This document shows, piece after piece, positions 1 through 4,753 of a stretch of 6,582 nt of DNA. Made by a program: the position numbers and the translations under genes. The stretch comes from Desulfuromonadales bacterium. Its GTDB lineage: Bacteria; Desulfobacterota; Desulfuromonadia; Desulfuromonadales; BM103. The stretch covers positions 1 through 6,582 of the forward strand of contig JAOUDB010000153.1 in the NCBI GenBank assembly GCA_029859485.1, written 5' to 3'. A model generated the notes under the pieces. That model was not told where the DNA came from. It saw only the letters and a list, made by a program, of their open reading frames with translations, and did no database searches. Every line of letters begins with the position of its first letter. The stretch's first letter is position 1.

Positions 1-17
1 ACAAACTTTTAAACAAC

Positions 18-26
18 CGTGGATAA
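18..26 (-). promoter_or_regulatory. Near-consensus DnaA box
   Basis: Read on the minus strand the 9-mer is TTATCCACG, which matches the DnaA box TTATCCACA at eight of nine positions; only the last base differs. Its place upstream of rpmH, where oriC often lies, makes a real DnaA site plausible. A single box is weak evidence alone. Confidence 0.5.
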
Positions 27-69
27 CTCAAAAAGAACCTAATTACAAAGGTTTAGGTGTTTTAAAAAA

Positions 70-78
70 GGTGTAAAA
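70..78 (-). promoter_or_regulatory. Possible weak DnaA box
   Basis: Read on the minus strand the 9-mer is TTTTACACC, which fits the relaxed DnaA consensus TTWTNCACA except for the last base. It has the same orientation as the better box at 18-26. In AT-rich DNA such matches arise by chance, so this is only a candidate. Confidence 0.25.
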
Positions 79-170
79 CTTGACAGCAAAGATTATCAGA
101 TGGTTTTTTTTATTGCAAGGGAAAACTATCTGTTTATTAAAGAGTAATTAAGGAGAAAACCTTTTCGTTC

Positions 171-199
171 TTGACTTTATTTTTCAGGCATGCTTAAAA
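171..199 (+). promoter_or_regulatory. Candidate sigma-70 promoter for the rpmH operon
   Basis: A -35 element TTGACT (171-176, five of six to consensus) is followed after exactly 17 bases by a weak -10 TTAAAA (194-199, three of six). The -10 is preceded by TGC at 191-193, giving an extended -10 TGn motif that can compensate for a poor hexamer. AT-rich DNA upstream could act as an UP element. Transcription would begin near 205-207 and leave a leader of about 55 nt before rpmH. Confidence 0.5.
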
Positions 200-204
200 G
201 TTCC

Positions 205-222
205 TTTTACAAATTTTACAAA
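205..222 (+). repeat. Perfect tandem duplication of a 9-mer (TTTTACAAA x2)
   Basis: The 9-mer TTTTACAAA occurs at 205-213 and again, with no gap, at 214-222. Each copy differs from the relaxed DnaA box TTWTNCACA only at position 8. It lies at the predicted transcription start of the rpmH operon, so it could affect initiation or DnaA binding, or could be a chance duplication in AT-rich DNA. Confidence 0.6.
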
Positions 223-260
223 AAACCCCTTTTGAAGATATTCGAGGAGATTAAAAAATC

Positions 261-410
261 ATGAAGCGTACTTATCAACCCAGTAAAGTCAGTCGTAAAC
301 GTACTCACGGTTTTCGCAAGCGCATGCGTTCGAAAGGTGGCGCCAACGTTATAAAGCGTCGTCGCGCCAGGGGCCGCAAGAATTTAGCTGCAACCATCCC
401 GACCAAATAG
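261..410 (+). CDS. rpmH: Large ribosomal subunit protein L34 (bL34)
   Basis: This 49-residue, very basic protein is ribosomal protein bL34, a small component of the 50S subunit that contacts 23S rRNA. It begins [18 protein letters not shown] and continues through the conserved RKRMRSKGG stretch (residues 19-27) and the Arg/Lys-rich RRRARGRK segment (33-40), which is diagnostic of the family. The length is slightly above the common 44-46 residues because of the short C-terminal tail ending IPTK. The start is clear: GAGGAGA at 244-250 is a strong ribosome binding site 10 nt before the ATG. It is the first gene of the cluster and lies 15 nt before rnpA, the classic rpmH-rnpA pairing, so the two are almost certainly co-transcribed from the promoter near 171-199. 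Confidence 0.97.
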   Translation: MKRTYQPSKVSRKRTHGFRKRMRSKGGANVIKRRRARGRKNLAATIPTK

Positions 411-425
411 TTTAAAAGTTAGCGG

Positions 426-782
426 GTGAAAGGTGAACATACTCTTGATAAATTTCGCCGTATCTTACGTTCATGTGATTATGAACGTACCTGGCGAGAG
501 GGACGACGTTATCACACAACCCACTTTGTTGTGATTGTAAACCCAGGTGGAACACATTCCCGCCTGGGCTTAACTGTAAGCCGCAAGGTCGGCAATGCAG
601 TTTGTCGAAACCAACTCAAACGATGGATGCGAGAGCTGTTCAGACACAATTATAAGATATTCGGTCAGATCGTAGATATATCGATCATTGCCAAGCGCAA
701 CGCCGGAGATCTGACCCACCTGCAGCTTGACCGGGAACTTTTAACTGTATTTGCCCGCCTGGAGACCGAAGAACATGTTTAA
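426..782 (+). CDS. rnpA: Ribonuclease P protein component
   Basis: This 118-residue basic protein is the protein subunit of RNase P, which works with the RnpB RNA to remove 5' leaders from precursor tRNAs. The RNR signature is present: R61-N62, K65-R66 and R69-E70 in RNQLKRWMRE. It is preceded by the conserved LGLTVSRKVGNAVCRN strand-loop (47-62). The N-terminal part, FRRILRSCDYERTWREGRRY (10-29), matches the usual substrate-binding region, and length is normal for the family. The start is GTG at 426. An in-frame TAG at 420-422 excludes any longer form, and the Shine-Dalgarno is poor, so translation may depend partly on coupling to rpmH 15 nt upstream. The 3' end overlaps yidD by 8 nt. The RNA partner gene rnpB is not in this window. 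Confidence 0.97.
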   Translation: MKGEHTLDKFRRILRSCDYERTWREGRRYHTTHFVVIVNPGGTHSRLGLTVSRKVGNAVCRNQLKRWMRELFRHNYKIFGQIVDISIIAKRNAGDLTHLQLDRELLTVFARLETEEHV

Positions 783-987
783 ACGGTTAGCCATAGCGGG
801 CATTCGCTTTTATAGAACCTTTCTATCTCCGCTGAAGCCTCCGACCTGTCGTTTTTACCCTTCCTGCTCCATGTACACTCTGGAAGCTGTCAACAGGTAT
901 GGTGCCTTGAGCGGTCTGTGGTTGGGCTTGAAGCGGCTTACCCGTTGTCATCCCTGGCACCCAGGCGGATATGATCCGCTTGACTAA
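775..987 (+). CDS. yidD: Membrane protein insertion efficiency factor YidD
   Basis: This 70-residue protein is YidD, a small inner-membrane-associated protein that improves YidC-dependent insertion of membrane proteins. The family core is visible: RFYRTFLSPL (11-20), CRFYPSCSMY (25-34) with the paired cysteines C25 and C31, EAVNRYGALSGLWLGLKR (37-54), and the C-terminal CHPWHPGGYDPLD (58-70). The N-terminal segment is the expected amphipathic helix. I chose ATG 775 because MFKRLAIAGIRFY is where family members begin, and GGAG at 761-764 lies 10 nt upstream. A TTG at 751 in the same frame would add eight residues that do not look like the family. The start lies inside the last codons of rnpA, so the two are probably translationally coupled. 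yidC follows 32 nt later. Confidence 0.95.
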   Translation: MFKRLAIAGIRFYRTFLSPLKPPTCRFYPSCSMYTLEAVNRYGALSGLWLGLKRLTRCHPWHPGGYDPLD

Positions 988-995
988 GTACTTGT

Positions 996-1011
996 AAAAA
1001 CAGGAGTTTTT
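996..1011 (+). promoter_or_regulatory. yidC ribosome binding site in a small hairpin loop
   Basis: The Shine-Dalgarno AGGAG (1002-1006) lies 13 nt before the yidC ATG, a little farther than usual. It sits within a short perfect inverted repeat: AAAAAC (996-1001) can pair with GTTTTT (1006-1011), leaving AGGA in a 4-nt loop. The stem is almost all A-U and so would be weak. The structure is seen in the sequence; any regulatory effect is unproven. Confidence 0.4.
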
Positions 1012-1019
1012 CTTAAGTT

Positions 1020-2657
1020 ATGAATTCAGCTGAAAATAAAAACCTGGTTCTCGCGATGGTCCTCATGCTCGCCGTTTGGTTGGGATTTTCTTTTTTCTTC
1101 CCGCCACAGAAAGAACAACAACCAGAGGGTGTGCAAATAACTCCTGTTGCTGCTTCCCAGGCAAAAGAAGAGACCGTTGTTAACGATAAGGTTGCTGAGG
1201 TTGAAACCTTTTCTACTGCTGGAGAGACCCCTGTTTCGGAGAACGTGCAGACCTCTGCACCAGCTCGCGAGATTACGGTTGAAACAGACAAGTATCAGGC
1301 GGTCTTTACCACAGAGGGCGCGCGGCTGATTTCTTTTAAGTTGAAAGAGTACATGGCCACGTCGGCTAAAGACTCTGCTCCTGTACAGATGTACGAAACG
1401 GGTCCTTTGCGTTATTCAACCATGCGTACGACTGGTGCAGAAGGTTTCGGTTTGAGCGAAGGAGCTCTTTTTGAAACGGCAACAGCTTCGGTCGTTAGTC
1501 TTAACGGTCAGGAGCAGTTGGAGATTCTCTTCAAGCATGTCGCGGCCAACGGCATGCAGTATGTTAAATCTTTCAAGGTGCGTGGTGATGAGTATGTCAT
1601 CGACATGGCTCTTGAACTCAGCAATGCAAGCCAGACTCCACTGCGGGGCACAGTTAACCTAGCCATGGTCCAGCGTTGGGATGATTCTATGGAGGGGGAC
1701 AGTTACTCGTTTTCGGGCCCTGCCACGCTGGTGAAAGATGAAATTGAAGAGGTTGATGTTGATGACCTGAAAGATGGTGCCGTGTCTTACGGTCAGGGTC
1801 TGTCCTGGACCTCTTTTCAAACCAAATATTTTCTTTCTGTTGTTGTGCCTGGCGATAATACTGTTGAGCGAATTCTGCTGCAACGCAAGGGCGATGCCAT
1901 AGAGAATATTATGGAAACAGCCTACTTTACCCTGCAACCCGGTGAGAAGAAAACGCTTGATTATCTGGTATTCATAGGGCCCAAAGAACCGGCACAACTC
2001 AAAGCAGCAGGCCACCAGCTCGAAAAGATTGTTCAGTTCGGCTTCTTTAACCTTCTGGCCCAACCCCTCTTTACTGTCCTGACCTTCTTCTACGGGTTTT
2101 TCAAGAACTACGGCGTCGCCATTATCCTCCTCACCGTGGTGATCAAGATCATCTTCTGGCCTTTGACTCATAAGAGCTATTCATCGATGAAGTCGATGCA
2201 GAAGTTGCAGCCGGAAATGGTGAAACTGCGCGAGAAATTCAAAAACGACAAGGAACGCCTGAACAAAGAGATGATGCAGCTGTACAAGACACACAGCGTC
2301 AACCCTTTAGGGGGATGTCTGCCGATGATTGTACAGATCCCGGTCTTCTTTGCTCTTTATAAGGTTCTGCTCGACTCCATTGCCTTGCGTCATGCTCCCT
2401 TCGCCTTCTGGTTAACGGACCTTTCTGCCAAGGACCCTTACTACATCACCCCTATCCTGATGGGTGCGAGCATGTTCGTACAGCAGAAGATGACGCCGAC
2501 AACGGCTGATCCTATGCAGGCTAAAATCTTTATGATGATGCCGATAGTGTTCACCTTCATGTTCCTTAATTTCCCTTCGGGACTGGTTATTTACTGGTTG
2601 GTTAACAATCTCCTTACTATTCTGCAGCAGTATTTTATACACCGTAAGGCCACTTGA
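1020..2657 (+). CDS. yidC: Membrane protein insertase YidC (Oxa1 family)
   Basis: This 545-residue protein is YidC, which inserts and folds inner-membrane proteins alone or with SecYEG. The layout is the Gram-negative one: an N-terminal membrane anchor (about 9-27), a Gln/Glu/Val/Thr-rich linker (about 29-82), a large periplasmic beta domain (about 83-335), then the conserved Oxa1-type core. In the core, an amphipathic helix (about 338-360) precedes membrane segments near 362-382, 430-452, 471-488, 503-518 and 520-540. K376 in IKIIFWPL takes the place of the groove Arg of E. coli YidC (R366). The charged cytoplasmic hairpin (about 384-427) leads into NPLGGCLP (428-435), a family signature. 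Length is normal. The ATG is preceded by AGGAG at 1002-1006. yidD upstream and jag downstream (9-nt gap) are its usual functional neighbours. Confidence 0.97.
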   Translation: MNSAENKNLVLAMVLMLAVWLGFSFFFPPQKEQQPEGVQITPVAASQAKEETVVNDKVAEVETFSTAGETPVSENVQTSAPAREITVETDKYQAVFTTEGARLISFKLKEYMATSAKDSAPVQMYETGPLRYSTMRTTGAEGFGLSEGALFETATASVVSLNGQEQLEILFKHVAANGMQYVKSFKVRGDEYVIDMALELSNASQTPLRGTVNLAMVQRWDDSMEGDSYSFSGPATLVKDEIEEVDVDDLKDGAVSYGQGLSWTSFQTKYFLSVVVPGDNTVERILLQRKGDAIENIMETAYFTLQPGEKKTLDYLVFIGPKEPAQLKAAGHQLEKIVQFGFFNLLAQPLFTVLTFFYGFFKNYGVAIILLTVVIKIIFWPLTHKSYSSMKSMQKLQPEMVKLREKFKNDKERLNKEMMQLYKTHSVNPLGGCLPMIVQIPVFFALYKVLLDSIALRHAPFAFWLTDLSAKDPYYITPILMGASMFVQQKMTPTTADPMQAKIFMMMPIVFTFMFLNFPSGLVIYWLVNNLLTILQQYFIHRKAT

Positions 2658-2666
2658 TTTCTGATT

Positions 2667-3302
2667 ATGAAGTTAAATCTTCTGCACCTTGAAGTCACCG
2701 CTGAAAACCTTGATACTGCCGTTGAGAACGCCCTGTCGCAGCTAAAATGTACTCGCGCCGAGGCGGATGTCGAGGTGTTGCAGACCGCTTCACCAGGTTT
2801 CCTTGGTCTGTTTGGCAAGCGTCAGGCCAGGGTCAGGGTCAAGCTCCATGATCGGGGCGCTATAGCGCGTCAATTTACAGGCGGTTTGTTGCGTTTGAGC
2901 GGTTTGTCCGTTGAGATAGAGGTTTTAACGTCCACAAAACAGATTCAACTGCTCCTTTCCTCTGATGATTCCAGTCTGCTCATTGGTCGTCATGGCCAGA
3001 TGCTTGATGCCATGCAGAGCCTGGTTGGCACAATGACAGACCGGCAGACCACGGATCGCACCCCCATTGTCCTGGATGTTGATGGCTACCGTGCCCGCCG
3101 ACACGAGTTTCTGACCCGGTTGGCGGACAAGTTGTCTTGCAAGGTCCGTGAGACGCGCAAGCCTGCAACCACCCCTCCCCTCACCCTTGGTGAACGCCGT
3201 ATTCTGTACGAACGGTTTAAGCAGGAAGTCGACCTCGAAGCGATTTCCAGAAATCATGAAGGTGACCGCAAGGTTATGGTCCTAAAGCCCCGGGAGAAAT
3301 GA
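2667..3302 (+). CDS. jag: Jag/KhpB (EloR) RNA-binding protein with Jag-N, KH and R3H domains
   Basis: This 211-residue protein belongs to the SpoIIIJ-associated Jag family (KhpB, EloR), cytoplasmic RNA-binding proteins usually encoded beside yidC. In Firmicutes they bind RNA with KhpA and affect cell elongation; the role in this bacterium is inferred only from homology. Three domains appear in order: Jag-N (about 1-55), ending in the typical GFLGLFGKR (44-52); a KH domain (about 78-150) with the GxxG loop GRHG at 107-110 followed by QMLDAMQSLV; and a C-terminal R3H-like domain (about 150-211) ending SRNHEGDRKVMVLKP. The R3H hallmark Arg-x3-His is altered: ERRILY puts Tyr181 where His is expected. 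No good Shine-Dalgarno precedes ATG 2667, so it probably depends on translational coupling from the yidC stop 9 nt upstream. Its stop overlaps the mnmE start. Confidence 0.93.
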   Translation: MKLNLLHLEVTAENLDTAVENALSQLKCTRAEADVEVLQTASPGFLGLFGKRQARVRVKLHDRGAIARQFTGGLLRLSGLSVEIEVLTSTKQIQLLLSSDDSSLLIGRHGQMLDAMQSLVGTMTDRQTTDRTPIVLDVDGYRARRHEFLTRLADKLSCKVRETRKPATTPPLTLGERRILYERFKQEVDLEAISRNHEGDRKVMVLKPREK

Positions 3303-4672
3303 TGTTGACTTTGGATACCATTGTTGCTCCGGTGACTCCGCCGGGAGAAGGTGGTGTTGGTATCGTTCGACTCTCTGGTCCCCAGGCTGTCACCTACCTC
3401 AAAAATTCTTTTCGCAGTAAAACAGAACATGAAGAGTTTGAATCTCACCGTTTATACTATGGCCAGCTCTTCAATGCGGACGAGGTTCGCCTAGATGAAG
3501 TCCTCGCTGTCGTGATGCGTTCTCCCCGTTCCTATACTGGAGAGGATGTCGTTGAGGTTCACTGTCATGGTGGGATGCAAATTATTCGCAGCGTCCTTGA
3601 CATGTTTCTAATTGCTGGAGCAAGAATGGCCGCACCCGGAGAGTTCACCCAGCGGGCTTTTTTGCATGGCCGTCTTGACCTCTCACAGGCCGAGGCCGTT
3701 GTCGACGTTATCAAGGCACGCTCAGAAAGGTCTGGACAGGTGGCCCTTGATCAGCTTGAAGGTCACCTTTCTCGTAAAATTTACGCATACTCTGATCAGC
3801 TCAAGTCTGCACTAGCTCTTTTGGAGGCGCACATTGATTTTCCTGATGACGAAGTTGGTTCGCTGGACCTCGCTTCCCTGGTTGAGCCGATTCATGCTCA
3901 GGTAGATGAGATGGTTGCGCTTGCCAATAGTTTTGACGTGGGCCGTGTGTTGCGTGAAGGTGTTAGTATCCTTATCCTTGGTCGTCCCAATGTAGGCAAG
4001 AGCTCTCTTATGAACGCCCTGCTTGGCGAGGCGAGGGCTATCGTCACAGATGTAGCCGGAACGACTCGTGACACCCTCGAAGAGTCACTCGTTCTTGCCG
4101 GTTTCCCGGTTCGTCTTATTGATGCAGCCGGGGTAAGAGAAACGGATGACCCTGTTGAGAAAGAAGGGGTACGAAGGGCCAGCAGTAAAGCCCGCAGTGC
4201 TGACCTGATCCTTTTAGTTGTCGATGGATCAATCCCCTTGAACGCGGAAGATCGTCTGGCGATAAGCCAATGTCAGATTGATAAAACGATCGTTGTGGTT
4301 AACAAGGACGATAAGCCACAGTGTATAGATTTCAGCCAGTTAGTAGCTTTTTCACACAAAGTTTCGGTTTCAGCTAAACAACTGGCAGGTCTTGATTCCC
4401 TCTGCGCTGTTATTGCTGAGCGATTGGGGCAGGACGGTCTTTCAGCGGCGGGTGAAGGCCTTGTCGTCACAGAAAAACGTCACAAGGATGCCCTGCTTAG
4501 AGCAATAGCATCCCTCAACGCCTTCTTTGAGGGTGTGCACCTATCGGCACCTTACGAGTGCCTGGCGATGGATTTACGTGAAGGGCTCAATTCTCTGGGT
4601 TTGATTACTGGCGAAACAACCCCGGATGAAATTCTTGATCATATCTTTAGTCGTTTCTGTATCGGCAAGTAA
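3299..4672 (+). CDS. mnmE: tRNA modification GTPase MnmE (TrmE)
   Basis: This 457-residue protein is MnmE, the GTPase that, with MnmG, installs the (carboxymethyl)aminomethyl group at C5 of the wobble uridine in certain tRNAs. The N-terminal folate-binding domain begins DTIVAPVTPPGEGGVGIVR (6-24) and includes YTGEDVVEVHCHGG (79-92). The helical domain is interrupted by the G domain: G1 GRPNVGKS (228-235), switch/K-loop AGTTRDT (253-259), G3 DAAG (275-278), G4 NKDD (335-338), G5 SAK (358-360). The C-terminal CIGK (454-457) keeps the catalytic cysteine. G3 is usually DTAG, so A276 is a mild oddity. Two starts compete: ATG 3299 (ATGA overlap with the jag stop) and ATG 3302. The second is better spaced, 5 nt after GGGAG at 3292-3296, and would give 456 residues. 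Confidence 0.97.
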   Translation: MMLTLDTIVAPVTPPGEGGVGIVRLSGPQAVTYLKNSFRSKTEHEEFESHRLYYGQLFNADEVRLDEVLAVVMRSPRSYTGEDVVEVHCHGGMQIIRSVLDMFLIAGARMAAPGEFTQRAFLHGRLDLSQAEAVVDVIKARSERSGQVALDQLEGHLSRKIYAYSDQLKSALALLEAHIDFPDDEVGSLDLASLVEPIHAQVDEMVALANSFDVGRVLREGVSILILGRPNVGKSSLMNALLGEARAIVTDVAGTTRDTLEESLVLAGFPVRLIDAAGVRETDDPVEKEGVRRASSKARSADLILLVVDGSIPLNAEDRLAISQCQIDKTIVVVNKDDKPQCIDFSQLVAFSHKVSVSAKQLAGLDSLCAVIAERLGQDGLSAAGEGLVVTEKRHKDALLRAIASLNAFFEGVHLSAPYECLAMDLREGLNSLGLITGETTPDEILDHIFSRFCIGK

Positions 4673-4674
4673 TC

Positions 4675-4690
4675 TGTTCCACGTGGAACC
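4675..4690. promoter_or_regulatory. parS site 1 (ParB-binding palindrome)
   Basis: TGTTCCACGTGGAACC contains a perfect 14-bp palindrome at 4676-4689 centred on CACGTG. It closely matches the chromosomal parS consensus TGTTNCACGTGAAACA, to which ParB (Spo0J) binds and spreads during origin segregation. It begins 2 nt after the mnmE stop codon. The position near a probable origin, in an operon that commonly leads into parAB, supports the call. Confidence 0.9.
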
Positions 4691-4709
4691 TCCGGTGACA
4701 TTGCCGGTA

Positions 4710-4725
4710 TGTTTCACGTGGAACG
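4710..4725. promoter_or_regulatory. parS site 2 (ParB-binding palindrome)
   Basis: TGTTTCACGTGGAACG is a second parS match, with the centre TTCACGTGGAA and only one mismatched arm pair in the inner 14 bp (4711-4724). Its centre is 35 bp from that of site 1, so the two lie on nearly the opposite helical face or slightly beyond (about 3.3 turns). It ends 28 nt before the chosen mnmG ATG and would be coding if the in-frame ATG at 4709 were used. Confidence 0.9.
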
Positions 4726-4753
4726 TTTTCCTGGTTTGAAAAGCGTGGTTACT

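Larger units (their letters stand above)
1..260. other. AT-rich intergenic region upstream of rpmH, probable oriC flank
   Basis: No coding region is visible here. The stretch is strongly AT-rich, with several A and T runs, unlike the mixed composition of the genes that follow. It carries one near-consensus DnaA box (18-26, minus strand), a weaker box-like 9-mer (70-78, minus strand), a perfect tandem 9-mer (205-222) and a promoter-like element (171-199). In many bacteria, including the group this window resembles, rpmH lies next to dnaA and the origin is between them. I infer that this is the rpmH-side part of that interval. dnaA itself is not in the window, so the origin call is contextual. 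Confidence 0.5.

Noticed and set aside
80..110. A perfect TTGACA (80-85) as a second rpmH promoter
   Set aside because: No acceptable -10 hexamer occurs 16-18 bases downstream; that place is a run of T residues.
92..118. A minus-strand promoter (TTGCAA 113-118, GATAAT 92-97) facing a possible upstream dnaA
   Set aside because: The 15-base spacer is short, the DNA is AT-rich enough to give such matches by chance, and the target gene is not in the window.
751..774. A longer yidD beginning at TTG 751
   Set aside because: The extra eight residues do not fit the family N-terminus, while ATG 775 gives MFKRLAIAGIRFY with a reasonable GGAG upstream.
1013..1291. A 92-residue open frame on the minus strand overlapping the yidC start
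   Set aside because: The Ser/Thr-rich product resembles no known protein and is antisense to the yidC anchor and linker; there is no ribosome binding site or independent support.
1659..2171. A 170-residue open frame on the minus strand
   Set aside because: It lies wholly inside yidC, whose protein matches the family over its full length. The antisense product has no recognisable domain and looks like a compositional shadow.
4692..4707. CCGG inverted repeat between the two parS sites
   Set aside because: A 4-bp stem plus possible G-U pairs is too short to call a functional structure.
4675..4730. The palindromes after mnmE as a rho-independent terminator
   Set aside because: The stems match parS far better. 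Only four T residues follow the second one, and mnmG begins at once on the same strand.
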